Source: an uncultured Bacilli bacterium
GTDB lineage: Bacteria; Bacillota_I; Bacilli_A; RF39; UBA660
NCBI GenBank assembly: GCA_934096785.1
Contig: CAKONA010000022.1
Location: 1 to 10,318 of the forward strand
Direction of reading: 5' to 3'
Length of the DNA stretch: 10,318 nt
Shown here: positions 1-7,391 of the stretch, in pieces
Position numbering within the stretch: the first letter of the stretch is position 1
Layout of the letters: each line of letters begins with the position of its first letter
Notes under the pieces: model-generated
What the model was told of the DNA's origin: nothing
Seen by the model: the letters and a program-made list of their open reading frames with translations, nothing else
The model's database searches: none
Made by a program: the position numbers and the translations under genes

Positions 1-1289
1 CTATGGAAGAAAGAGAAAATGTAGTTAGAGTAGTAGGAGAAGTAAGAAAGATAACTGGACAAAATATAGGAATTCTATATGATACTAAGGGTCCTGAATT
101 TAGAAATGGAATGTTAGAAAATGATTCTATTAATCTAGTTGAAGGAAAGACTATAAGAATGGTTAAAGAAAAAGTACTAGGTACAGAAGAAAGATTTTCT
201 GTTAACCATCCAAAGGCTATTGATTCACTTGAAGTTGGAAATGTAGTTTTACTTGAAAATGGTCTTATGAAAATAGAAGTTATTTCAAAAGAAGAAGATG
301 GAGTAACATGTAAAATAATTAATGGTGGAGTATTAGGCAATAAGAAAAGCCTTAGTGTTCCTGGAGTACATTTAGATATACCTTTTGTATCTAAAGAAGA
401 TGATGAAGATATAAGATATGCTTGTAATCATGAAGGAGACTTCTTAGCATTATCATTTGTATCAACTAAGGAAGATGTACTTGAAGCAAGAAAGATAATT
501 GAAGAAGAAAATAGTGATATAAAAGTAATAAGTAAAATAGAAAGTACTACTGGTATTGAAAACTTAAAAGAAATAGTTAGTGTTTCTGATGGTGTTATGG
601 TTGCTCGTGGAGACTTAGGAGTAGAGGCACCTATGGAAGAAATACCATACTTACAAAAGATTATTATAGAAGAATGTAGACGTCAAAATAAATTTTGTAT
701 AGTAGCAACTGAAATGCTTGAAAGTATGAAACATAATGCTAGACCTACAAGAGCAGAAGTAACTGATATATTTAATGCAGTTTTAAATGGAACAGATGCT
801 GTTATGTTAAGTGGAGAAACTACTACTGGTAAATATCCTGTTGAAACAGTTAAATATATGTCTAATATATGTGTTGAAGCTGAAAAACATTTTGATAATA
901 GTGATTCATCTAAATATTCAATTAAAGGTATAGCTGGAGCTATTGCTGATAGTGTATATGATGTTTCAAATCTATTAGATACTAAATTAATAGTTGCTGC
1001 TACAATGAGTGGAACAACAGCTAGATTAATTAGTAACTTAAGACCTAAAAATGTTATATTAGCACTTTGTCCAACTGAGAAAGTTGCATATAGTTTGGCA
1101 CTAAATAGTGGAGTTTATCCAGTTGTAACTGAAATATATAATTCTACAGATAGAATAATTGAAGATGCTAAGAAGAGAGGACAAGAATTCACTGAATTAA
1201 ATAGTAAAGACATTATTATAATAACTGGTGGATTTCCAAATGATACTGTAGATAAAAAGACGAACTTTATGAAAATTGAAGAAATCTAG
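1..1289 (+). CDS. pyk: Pyruvate kinase, 5' partial
   Basis: Glycolytic enzyme that transfers phosphate from phosphoenolpyruvate to ADP, giving pyruvate and ATP in the cytoplasm. The reading frame is open to the window edge, and the first visible Met (base 3) aligns inside the family, just before DTKGPEFR (residues 27-34 of the visible part). About 50-60 N-terminal residues are therefore missing, and that Met is not the start. Visible motifs are NGG at 107-109 with VPG at 119-121, the active-site Lys signature IKVISKIESTTGI (173-185, catalytic K178), MVARGDLGVE (199-208), ATEMLESM (235-242, where most homologues have ATQMLESM), and PTRAEVTD...GTDAVMLSGET (248-273). The C-terminal domain carries SGTTARLISNLRP (336-348). 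There is no extra C-terminal PEP-utiliser domain of the Bacillus type. The TAG stop is followed directly by a promoter-like sequence and hairpins. Confidence 0.97.
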   Translation, partial: MEERENVVRVVGEVRKITGQNIGILYDTKGPEFRNGMLENDSINLVEGKTIRMVKEKVLGTEERFSVNHPKAIDSLEVGNVVLLENGLMKIEVISKEEDGVTCKIINGGVLGNKKSLSVPGVHLDIPFVSKEDDEDIRYACNHEGDFLALSFVSTKEDVLEARKIIEEENSDIKVISKIESTTGIENLKEIVSVSDGVMVARGDLGVEAPMEEIPYLQKIIIEECRRQNKFCIVATEMLESMKHNARPTRAEVTDIFNAVLNGTDAVMLSGETTTGKYPVETVKYMSNICVEAEKHFDNSDSSKYSIKGIAGAIADSVYDVSNLLDTKLIVAATMSGTTARLISNLRPKNVILALCPTEKVAYSLALNSGVYPVVTEIYNSTDRIIEDAKKRGQEFTELNSKDIIIITGGFPNDTVDKKTNFMKIEEI

Positions 1290-1318
1290 TTGATGTATGC
1301 AAATAATTATGATATATT
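1290..1318 (+). promoter_or_regulatory. Candidate promoter just after the pyk stop
   Basis: TTGATG (1290-1295) is followed after exactly 17 bases by TATATT (1313-1318), with an extended -10 TG at 1310-1311. Transcription would begin near 1325, just upstream of two hairpins and a U-tract. The match to a vegetative promoter is good, but AT-rich DNA produces such matches by chance. Confidence 0.45.
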
Positions 1319-1324
1319 ATCTAT

Positions 1325-1389
1325 GCAAGGAAAAAATGATAATACATTTTTGCGTGGGCACTATCGAAAGGTAGAGCCCTATTTTTATA
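1325..1389 (+). ncRNA. Candidate small RNA or leader-peptide attenuator
   Basis: A transcript starting near 1325 and ending in the U-rich tract by about 1389 would contain two adjacent hairpins. The first pairs AAAAATG (1332-1338) with CATTTTT (1345-1351). The second is the GAAA-capped terminator at 1356-1379. It also contains a tiny reading frame, MIIHFCVGTIER (ATG 1336, TAG 1372-1374), preceded by AAGGA (1327-1331). The start codon lies inside hairpin 1 and the stop inside the 3' arm of hairpin 2, an arrangement seen in attenuator leaders. It may instead be only the pyk 3' UTR and terminator. No known RNA family was recognised. Confidence 0.3.
1356..1389 (+). terminator. Rho-independent terminator
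   Basis: GGGC (1356-1359) pairs with GCCC (1376-1379). Above one A/A mismatch, CTATC (1361-1365) pairs with GGTAG (1370-1374), closed by a GAAA tetraloop (1366-1369). A T-rich run (1380-1388) follows. It ends pyk transcription and separates it from the next operon. Confidence 0.75.
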
Positions 1390-1420
1390 TAGAAAAATAA
1401 TAGTAAAAATAATAACTTTA

Positions 1421-1429
1421 TGATATAAT
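1421..1429 (+). promoter_or_regulatory. Extended -10 promoter of the membrane protein-trmL operon
   Basis: TGATATAAT is a perfect TGn extended -10 (TG 1421-1422, TATAAT 1424-1429) with no clear -35. Transcription from about 1436 would leave only 8 bases before GTG 1444, which favours ATG 1459 as the start of the first gene. Confidence 0.6.
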
Positions 1430-1458
1430 TTTTCTAGAAGCAAGTGGGAGATGATATT

Positions 1459-1935
1459 ATGCTTATACTATCTATATGTTCTGTTCCTGAAGTGTTAGAA
1501 CTTATGAGTGTTGTAAATACAGTTATATTAATTATTAAAATAGTAGTACCTATATTACTTATTGTAACTGGTATGATTACATTGATGAATACGATTAAAA
1601 CTGGTAATGATGATTTACTTGCTAAAGCTAAGAAGTCACTTGTGAGTAAGTGTATAGCAGCCATACTTGTTTTTTTAATACCAACACTTGTGAATGTAGT
1701 AGTACTAGTATCTGATCCTGAAAATGATTATAAAGCATGTCTTGATGTAACGGATGAATCTATTGCTGAAGCATATCAAAATAAGGCTGATGAATTAGTT
1801 AGAAAAGCAGAAAGTAGTAAAAAACTAGAAGATTATGCGAATGCAGTTAGTGCTGTTAGTAAAGTTAAAGATGAAAATAAAAGAAAAAGTTATCAAAATA
1901 GATTGAATAGTCTATATGAAAGTATAAATAAGTAG
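1459..1935 (+). CDS. Two-TM membrane protein with helical tail, possibly pilin-like
   Basis: A 158-aa protein I do not recognise with certainty. It has two hydrophobic segments (about residues 19-43 and 63-85) separated by a charged loop with several lysines, then a hydrophilic, Lys/Glu/Ala-rich helical tail (about 98-157). Two TM helices flanking a short basic loop recall VirB2/TrbC-type pilin-like proteins, but no diagnostic motif is present. The start was set at ATG 1459 because GGGAG (1446-1450) lies 8 bases upstream; the in-frame GTG at 1444 would begin inside that ribosome binding site and too close to the predicted transcription start. It is the first gene of an operon, and its stop overlaps the ribosome binding site of trmL, 7 bases ahead of that start. 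Confidence 0.7.
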   Translation: MLILSICSVPEVLELMSVVNTVILIIKIVVPILLIVTGMITLMNTIKTGNDDLLAKAKKSLVSKCIAAILVFLIPTLVNVVVLVSDPENDYKACLDVTDESIAEAYQNKADELVRKAESSKKLEDYANAVSAVSKVKDENKRKSYQNRLNSLYESINK

Positions 1936-1942
1936 GTGAAGC

Positions 1943-2458
1943 ATGATAAATATAGTATTATTTGAACCTGAAATACCAGAGAATACTGGTAATATTATGA
2001 GAACATGTGTGGCTACTAATAGTCATTTACATCTAATAAAACCATTAGGATTTAGTTTAGAAGAAAAATATATTAGAAGAGCTGGTGTTAACTATATAGA
2101 TAAATGTATATATACAGTGTATGAAAATATAGATGAGTTCTTTGAAAAGAATAAGGATGGAGAATATTACTTTTTAACTAGATATGGACATAAACCACAT
2201 ACTAGTTTTGATTATAGTGATAAAGAAAAAAACTATTACTTTTTCTTTGGTAAAGAAAGTACTGGTATACCACCACACATTTTAAAACCATATATAGATA
2301 GATGTATGAGAATGCCTATGACTGATAATGTTAGAGCATTAAACTTATCAAATACAGTAGCTATAATGACATATGAAGCATTAAGACAACAAGGATATCC
2401 TGGACTACTATTTGATGAACCACATAAAAGTAAAAATTTTATTGAAGAAAGTGAGTAA
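1943..2458 (+). CDS. trmL: tRNA (cytidine(34)-2'-O)-methyltransferase TrmL
   Basis: SPOUT-class methyltransferase that uses S-adenosylmethionine to 2'-O-methylate the wobble base (C34 or cmnm5U34) of leucine tRNAs. The 171-aa length is close to the usual 150-170 for the family. Motifs are PEIPENTGNIMRTC (9-22, the substrate-side Asn-Thr-Gly-Asn and Arg20), FFFGKESTGIP (100-110), and MPMTDNVRALNLSNTVAI (124-141), which forms the trefoil knot and SAM pocket. The ATG is preceded by AGGTGAA (1934-1940), which overlaps the stop of the upstream membrane protein, so the two genes are probably co-transcribed and translationally linked. No key residue is missing. Confidence 0.95.
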   Translation: MINIVLFEPEIPENTGNIMRTCVATNSHLHLIKPLGFSLEEKYIRRAGVNYIDKCIYTVYENIDEFFEKNKDGEYYFLTRYGHKPHTSFDYSDKEKNYYFFFGKESTGIPPHILKPYIDRCMRMPMTDNVRALNLSNTVAIMTYEALRQQGYPGLLFDEPHKSKNFIEESE

Positions 2459-2481
2459 TCACTTTTTAAATTGGAGGTATA

Positions 2482-4335
2482 ATGGCAATAACTAAAACTA
2501 ATTTTATAGATTATACTAGATGTAGAAGATATAGTGCACTTGAAAACATTAGAAAAGATAAACTAGATTCAAAGATGACTATAGAAGAGTATATGGATGA
2601 AATGAAACAAGAAGAATATAAGGAAATACTTGGTAGTATGTTTGAAAGTACTAGTGAAGGTGAAGTGGATTTAACTAAGAAGGAAGATAAAGAACTTTCA
2701 GCTATGATGAAATACTATAAAGAAGTAGAACTTGAAACCGCATATAAAGTTAAAAAAATGTTTAAAGGTAAATTTGTTTATAGTGAAAACACTTATAATC
2801 AAGAATCATTTGATTTTATTCATAATGGTATTAGATACTTATGTTATGTTGATATTTATAATGAAAGTGAAGATGAAATAAATATAATAGAAGTTAAATC
2901 TACTACTAGTAGAAACTATATAGAAGGATTAAAGTACTCTATAAATAAAAATGAAAAAATAGATATGTTTTATTTAGATGATGGAATATATAGACTTAAT
3001 AAACCTAGTAATAGTGATGAAAAAGTTAAAAGCAAATTTAATCAAAAATATATGAAGTTATTTGATAGATATAGTGATGTAGGAAAATATGTATTTGATA
3101 TAGCTGTTCAAAGATATATAATTGAAAATGATTTAAAAAGTCATAACATTAATAAAAAGGTTAATTATTATTTGTCTGTTCTTAATCATGATTATGTTTA
3201 TGATGGATATATGGTTGGGAATAAAAGAATATACAAAACTATAGATGGTGAAGATATAGTAAGACTATTTGATATGAATGAAATAACAAAAGAATATATG
3301 CCTATTATAGAAAGTATGGTTAATACACTTGAATATAATATATATAATCCTGATGCTAGTCCTTGTGAAGTTGGAGTTCATTGTTCATATAAAGAAAAGT
3401 GTGAATGTAAATATAAAAGTATATGTTATAAGGATGTACCAGCTTATAATGCTAGCTTTAACTATGTTGGTTTTAATGATAGAATAGGGATTGGACCAGA
3501 CAAATATAATAAATATGATTTAATTAATAATGGATACTTGAAGTTAGATGATATACCTATTGATTGGTTAAAAGATAAACCTAATATGTTAATAGAAAGA
3601 GACTGTTTTGATAATGATAAGGTATATATTGATAAAGAGAAGATTAAGGCTATGTTTAGTACTTTAGAGTATCCAATATATCATTTAGACTTTGAAAGTT
3701 TTCCTTGTCCAATGCCTAGGTTTAAAGGAGAAAAGCCTTATACTCAATCATGTTTTGAATTTAGTTTACATATAGAACATGAGCCTGGAGTTTGTGATAA
3801 AGATGATGATAACTATGTTTTTTTAGCAGATACTTTAAATGATGAAAGATTAGAAATGGTTAAAGAGATTGTTAAAAGAATAAATCCAGATAAAGGAACA
3901 ATGTTTGCTCAAAATGTTACATTTGAAAGAAGTAGACTTAAGGAATTAGCATATATATTTCCAGAATACAGGAATCATTTACTTAAGATAGTAGATAAGT
4001 CTACAGACCTTTTATATTTCATTAAGAATAGTCAAGCTATATATGAAGGTTTAGGATTTGATGAAGAGAGAAGCAAATTAGTTAATTTTTATCATAAAGA
4101 TTTAAGTGGAAGCTATTCAATAAAGAAGACATTACCAGTGTTAAGTGACTTAACTTATAAAGATTTAGAAGTTAAGAATGGTACTGAAGCGTTAGTTACT
4201 TATTCATTATATGATGATATGAGTGATGAAGAAAGAGAATTAGCAAAGCGTAATTTAAGAATATATTGTAAACAAGATACATGGGCTATGGTAGTTATAT
4301 TAGATGCTTTACGTAAACTTGTAAATAATAAATAA
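2482..4335 (+). CDS. DUF2779 protein: PD-(D/E)XK nuclease, Cys cluster and DEDD-like exonuclease domain
   Basis: A 617-aa protein with a C-terminal DUF2779 domain, a family common in low-GC bacteria including Mollicutes and without an assigned function. The N-terminal half resembles Cas4/RecB-type nucleases: Cys14 near the start, D124 in YVDIY, and EVKS at 137-140 (E137, K139). Cysteines at 295, 301, 307, 309 and 315 could ligate an iron-sulfur cluster together with Cys14, as in Cas4 and AddB. The C-terminal half looks like a DEDD-type RNase H fold: HLDFES (401-406, D403 and E405), NVTFE (478-482), D509, GSYSIKK (543-549) and QDTWAM (598-603, D599). DNA or RNA processing is therefore likely, but the substrate cannot be read from sequence. 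A strong GGAGG (2473-2477) sits 4 bases before ATG. The gene lies 23 bases after trmL in the same operon. Domain calls other than DUF2779 are inference from motifs. Confidence 0.85.
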   Translation: MAITKTNFIDYTRCRRYSALENIRKDKLDSKMTIEEYMDEMKQEEYKEILGSMFESTSEGEVDLTKKEDKELSAMMKYYKEVELETAYKVKKMFKGKFVYSENTYNQESFDFIHNGIRYLCYVDIYNESEDEINIIEVKSTTSRNYIEGLKYSINKNEKIDMFYLDDGIYRLNKPSNSDEKVKSKFNQKYMKLFDRYSDVGKYVFDIAVQRYIIENDLKSHNINKKVNYYLSVLNHDYVYDGYMVGNKRIYKTIDGEDIVRLFDMNEITKEYMPIIESMVNTLEYNIYNPDASPCEVGVHCSYKEKCECKYKSICYKDVPAYNASFNYVGFNDRIGIGPDKYNKYDLINNGYLKLDDIPIDWLKDKPNMLIERDCFDNDKVYIDKEKIKAMFSTLEYPIYHLDFESFPCPMPRFKGEKPYTQSCFEFSLHIEHEPGVCDKDDDNYVFLADTLNDERLEMVKEIVKRINPDKGTMFAQNVTFERSRLKELAYIFPEYRNHLLKIVDKSTDLLYFIKNSQAIYEGLGFDEERSKLVNFYHKDLSGSYSIKKTLPVLSDLTYKDLEVKNGTEALVTYSLYDDMSDEERELAKRNLRIYCKQDTWAMVVILDALRKLVNNK

Positions 4336-4375
4336 TTAAGGAAATAATTAATAGAAAGTGTGGTATTATAAAAGT

Positions 4376-4714
4376 ATGAAAGAGAAAATGAGTAGAAAAA
4401 GTTTTATTGTTATATTTGTATTATTATTTGTTATAGTAGTTTTATGTGCTTTATTAGGATACATAAATAGAGATAAAGAGATGAGTGATAACACACATAC
4501 ATACACAGTACCAGTAAGTAAATATATTATAGTAGATGGAACTATGGTAACAGATGTAATGATTGAAGAAAAAAAGATGGTGCTTGATGCTGTAGATGAT
4601 ATTATTTTAAATAAAGAAGATGTTATAGGCAAATGCGTTAAAAGAAATGTAAAAGTAGATGAAGGAAGTACATTTAAAACATCTGATTTAGAGGAATGTT
4701 CTAATGAAAATTAG
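4376..4714 (+). CDS. Single-pass membrane protein with SAF-like (CpaB-type) domain
   Basis: A protein of about 112 aa with a short basic N-terminus, one TM helix (about residues 10-28), and an extracytoplasmic domain with SAF/CpaB features: VPVSKYIIVDGTMVTDVMI (45-63), then DVIGKCVKRNVKVDEGSTF (about 81-99) and SDLE. In CpaB/RcpC and FlgA-type proteins this pattern (V-x-x-I-x-x-G-x-x-V-x-x-x-M, then V-I-G-K...G...) marks a small beta-clip domain that binds envelope polymers or assists pilus assembly. The start is uncertain: GTG 4358, ATG 4376 and ATG 4388 are all in frame and none has a strong ribosome binding site (AAGGA at 4338-4342 is 15 bases before GTG 4358). The 3' end overlaps the lipoprotein gene by 11 bases. 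Family membership is inferred from pattern only. Confidence 0.65.
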   Translation: MKEKMSRKSFIVIFVLLFVIVVLCALLGYINRDKEMSDNTHTYTVPVSKYIIVDGTMVTDVMIEEKKMVLDAVDDIILNKEDVIGKCVKRNVKVDEGSTFKTSDLEECSNEN

Positions 4715-5207
4715 AAAGATATTAATTACATTTCTTTTAGTAATGATACTTTGTTCTTGCAAAAATAAAGATGAGTTAGAAATAAAAACAAATAATAAAG
4801 ATAATATAAATGTAATAGAGAAAGATAATTATTTAGAAGTAACATATAATAATAAAAAGTATAACTTAAGTAATTATGAAGGTAAAAGTAAAAGTATTGT
4901 TTTAATAGATGGATGTTCTATGGATGAAGACTATTTAAGTGTTACATTACTTACTGATAGTAACTTATATTATATAATGATAGATAGTGAAGAATTAGAA
5001 AGTGTAAGTGACTATAATTTCACATTCATTAGTAATAATAAGAATATAAAAGATATAGATTATAAAAATATTGAAAGAAACGAAAGTGATTTACTTTATT
5101 GTGATAACAATGCAGTTATTGAATATATAAATGGAAGCGAAAAAGCAATACTTATGTCATATGATGATGATATTAAAAAAGTATATAAGGTAATAAATAT
5201 AAATTAA
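4704..5207 (+). CDS. Putative lipoprotein of unknown function
   Basis: A 167-aa protein with a lipoprotein signal peptide: basic start (KIRK), hydrophobic core (residues 6-16), and lipobox L16-C17-S18-C19, which would be lipidated at Cys19 and anchored on the outer face of the membrane. The mature part is rich in Asn, Asp, Lys, Tyr and Ser, begins with a polar linker (20-40), and then looks beta-rich. No known domain was recognised. AGAGGAA (4690-4696) lies 7 bases before ATG, inside the end of the SAF-domain gene. The 11-base overlap implies translational coupling and perhaps a shared envelope role. No clear terminator follows. Confidence 0.75.
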   Translation: MKIRKILITFLLVMILCSCKNKDELEIKTNNKDNINVIEKDNYLEVTYNNKKYNLSNYEGKSKSIVLIDGCSMDEDYLSVTLLTDSNLYYIMIDSEELESVSDYNFTFISNNKNIKDIDYKNIERNESDLLYCDNNAVIEYINGSEKAILMSYDDDIKKVYKVININ

Positions 5208-5241
5208 TTGTAAAATGAATGTAAAAAAATGTGTATAATTG

Positions 5242-5270
5242 TTGTATAGAGATTTATAATTGGTTATATT
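5242..5270 (+). promoter_or_regulatory. Candidate rpoZ promoter
   Basis: TTGTAT (5242-5247), a 17-base spacer and TATATT (5265-5270) would start transcription near 5277. Two other perfect TATAAT hexamers lie at 5234-5239 and 5255-5260 without well-placed -35 boxes, so the active -10 is uncertain. Confidence 0.4.
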
Positions 5271-5293
5271 ATTAGTGTAGGGAGATGGTAGAA

Positions 5294-5494
5294 GTGATAT
5301 ATCCTTCAATAGACAGATTATTAAACATTATTGACTCTAAGTATAAACTAGTTCATATAGTTGCAGATAGAGCCAAAGTAATGAAAGAACATAAGCATTT
5401 TCAAATGCCTGAGAGTGAATATGTATCTAAGAAAGAAATCGGAAGGGCTTTAGAAGAAGTAGATAGAGGACTAATAACAATAAAGAATAATTAG
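5294..5494 (+). CDS. rpoZ: DNA-directed RNA polymerase subunit omega
   Basis: Small subunit that binds the beta' C-terminus and assists RNA polymerase assembly. The start is placed at GTG 5294, giving 66 aa beginning MIYPSIDRLLNIIDSKYKLV, the typical omega opening (M-x-YPS-I...). GGGAG (5280-5284) is 9 bases upstream of this GTG, whereas the in-frame ATG at 5285 directly abuts it and could not use it. The conserved core includes SKYKLV, ADRAK (omega usually has A-x-RA-R) and VSKKEIGRALEEVDRG near the C-terminus, matching KPVTIALEEI-type ends. It is shorter than the proteobacterial protein but normal for Bacillota. Its own promoter candidates lie in the 86-base gap upstream. Confidence 0.92.
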   Translation: MIYPSIDRLLNIIDSKYKLVHIVADRAKVMKEHKHFQMPESEYVSKKEIGRALEEVDRGLITIKNN

Positions 5495-5516
5495 TCTTTT
5501 CTTTTGTTCAAAATAA

Positions 5517-5525
5517 TGTTAAAAT
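5517..5525 (+). promoter_or_regulatory. Extended -10 promoter of the first surface gene
   Basis: TGTTAAAAT (TG 5517-5518, TAAAAT 5520-5525) precedes the surface gene by 24 bases, with no convincing -35. A very similar element (TGTTATATT, 7438-7446) precedes the interrupted copy, which supports a shared promoter design. Confidence 0.45.
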
Positions 5526-5549
5526 GTATTTAAGATAAGGAAGGTAATT

Positions 5550-7391
5550 ATGAAGAGTAAGAAGAAAGATTATTTATTTTTTGGTACGGTTATATTATTA
5601 GTTGTAGCTATTATAGGAGTAAGTTATGCTTATTTTAAACTTCAAATAGAAGGCTCAGGTAAAGATATAGTTATGGAGACTGCAGACTTAAGACTTAGAT
5701 ATACTGATGGAGACACTATTACTTTAAATAATGCTTTCCCAGGTGATAATGTATCAAAGACTGTAACAGTAGAAAATATTGGTACAAAAGATGTTAGTTA
5801 TTCACTTTATTGGAGTGATTTAATTAATACAATTGAAAGATATGAATTACATGTAACTTTAGATTGTAAGAGTTATACAGGATATGGAACTGATTCAAAA
5901 GTTGAAAGTGGTACATGTGATAGTATTTATAGAGCGGTACCTATTAGTAATACTAGTACTTCAGCACTTATTAAGAATAATTTACCTATAGCTGTAGGTG
6001 TAACACATGAATACACTATAACAGTAACTTTTGATGATAAAGAATACGAGCAAAACTATAATAAAAAGAAAAATTTTACTGGTAAAATAGATGTAAGAGA
6101 ATATAGTAGTCCAGCACCTGTTTATTGTACATATGATGGGGAACTTACTCAAGGAGCTACTTTTACTAGAGGGTCTTATACTTATAAGTATAAACAAGAA
6201 CAAATAGAAGATGAGAATTATGATATTGTATGGACAAATATTAATGATGATGGATGGGGAGTTTCATTAACAGACAGTACTAGTACTAACGCTATATCTG
6301 ATTCTCCTTGTACTCATATAAATGAAAAACCTGTTGTTTCTACAAGTTATTTATTTGCTTATTCAGAATCTACTTCTTTAGATTTAAGTGATTGGGATAC
6401 TAGTAATATTATTAATATGAATAACATGTTTGATAATAGTGCTGCAACTGAAATAAAGGGATTAGAAAACTTTAATACTGGTAAAGTAACTGATATGAGC
6501 TATATGTTTAAAGTTAGTAAAGCAGATACATTAATTTTAACCAATTTTGATACAAGTAATGTAACTAATATGGTTGGTATGTTTGCTGGAACAGTAACTA
6601 ATGCTTTAGATTTAAGTAATTTTAACACTGGTAACGTAACAAATATGCGTGCAATGTTTGGAGATAATAATGCAACTTTTTTAGATTTAAGTAGTTTTGA
6701 TACCAGCAATGTTACAGATATGAGTTATATGTTTGGTGCAAGTAATGTTAAAAGCCTTGATATTAGCAATTTTGATACCAGCAAGGTAATGAATATGGAA
6801 AGTATGTTTTATAATTCTAAAATAATATCATTGGATTTAAGTAGTTTTGATACCAGCAATGTTACAAATATGGGTCAAATGTTTAGAGGCTCTTCAATTA
6901 GCAATATTATTGGCTATGAAAAATTTAATACCGGAAATGTTATCAATTTTGATTTCATGTTTGCAGAAACTCAATTATTGCTAATTGATGTTAGTAAATA
7001 TGATACTTCGAATGCGAGTAATATGACTGGCATGTTTGCAAAGAACATTGCAAAAGAAATAAGAGGACTTGCAAATTTTAATACTAGTAAAGTGGCTGCT
7101 ATGGGCGCTATGTTTATGTCAAGTAAGTATCTTACAAGTTTAGATTTAAGCAGTTTTGATACAAGTAATTTAGTTACTGCTCAACAAATGTTTCAAAATT
7201 GTAAAGAATTAAAAACTATATATGTTAGTAATAAATTTGTCGTTGATAAAGTTACTGTTTCTGATCATATGTTTTGGCTTTCTGATAATCTTGTTGGTGG
7301 AAATGGAACCGGTTATGATAGTTCTAAAATAGATAAAACATATGCTCGTATAGATACTGCAGATGCTCCTGGATACTTTACTTTAAAATAA
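5550..7391 (+). CDS. BspA-like surface protein: TasA-like N-terminus plus DUF285 repeats
   Basis: A 613-aa exported protein. Residues 8-25 form the signal/TM segment, followed by SYAYF, as in TasA/camelysin proteins processed by the SipW peptidase. Residues 30-185 form a TasA-like beta domain (DIVMETADLRL, PGDNV, then VENIG). A linking module (192-262) has YCTYDGEL and DGWGVSLTD. Eleven DUF285 (BspA-type leucine-rich-like) units of about 25 residues cover 277-548, with consensus LDLSSFDTSNVTNMxxMF. The tail (577-611) has LVGGNGTGYD and YARIDTADAPGYFT, the usual end of DUF285 proteins. There is no LPXTG. Cysteines 106, 123, 193 and 254 are shared with the downstream paralogue. Such proteins typically act in adhesion or matrix formation; a role here is inferred. 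AAGGAAGG (5537-5544) precedes ATG, and a terminator follows immediately. Confidence 0.9.
   Translation: MKSKKKDYLFFGTVILLVVAIIGVSYAYFKLQIEGSGKDIVMETADLRLRYTDGDTITLNNAFPGDNVSKTVTVENIGTKDVSYSLYWSDLINTIERYELHVTLDCKSYTGYGTDSKVESGTCDSIYRAVPISNTSTSALIKNNLPIAVGVTHEYTITVTFDDKEYEQNYNKKKNFTGKIDVREYSSPAPVYCTYDGELTQGATFTRGSYTYKYKQEQIEDENYDIVWTNINDDGWGVSLTDSTSTNAISDSPCTHINEKPVVSTSYLFAYSESTSLDLSDWDTSNIINMNNMFDNSAATEIKGLENFNTGKVTDMSYMFKVSKADTLILTNFDTSNVTNMVGMFAGTVTNALDLSNFNTGNVTNMRAMFGDNNATFLDLSSFDTSNVTDMSYMFGASNVKSLDISNFDTSKVMNMESMFYNSKIISLDLSSFDTSNVTNMGQMFRGSSISNIIGYEKFNTGNVINFDFMFAETQLLLIDVSKYDTSNASNMTGMFAKNIAKEIRGLANFNTSKVAAMGAMFMSSKYLTSLDLSSFDTSNLVTAQQMFQNCKELKTIYVSNKFVVDKVTVSDHMFWLSDNLVGGNGTGYDSSKIDKTYARIDTADAPGYFTLK

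Noticed and set aside
1434..1664. Minus-strand 76-codon frame
   Set aside because: It lies fully opposite the two-TM protein gene, has no ribosome binding site, and its hydrophobic translation mirrors the TM codons of the real gene.
4366..4632. Minus-strand 88-codon frame
   Set aside because: It is antisense to the SAF-domain gene, with low-complexity Ser/Thr/Ile translation and no start signals.
5470..5515. Possible terminator after rpoZ
   Set aside because: The T-rich stretch is preceded only by a weak AAAGA/TCTTT pairing with no stable stem.
5982..6709. Two minus-strand frames opposite the first surface gene
   Set aside because: Both are antisense shadows; the second repeats LVSKLLKS-like units only because the DUF285 repeats are repetitive on the other strand.
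6684..7180. Regular repeats resembling a CRISPR array
   Set aside because: The repeats are coding, in frame with 25-residue protein units, vary in sequence, and have no unique equal-length spacers.
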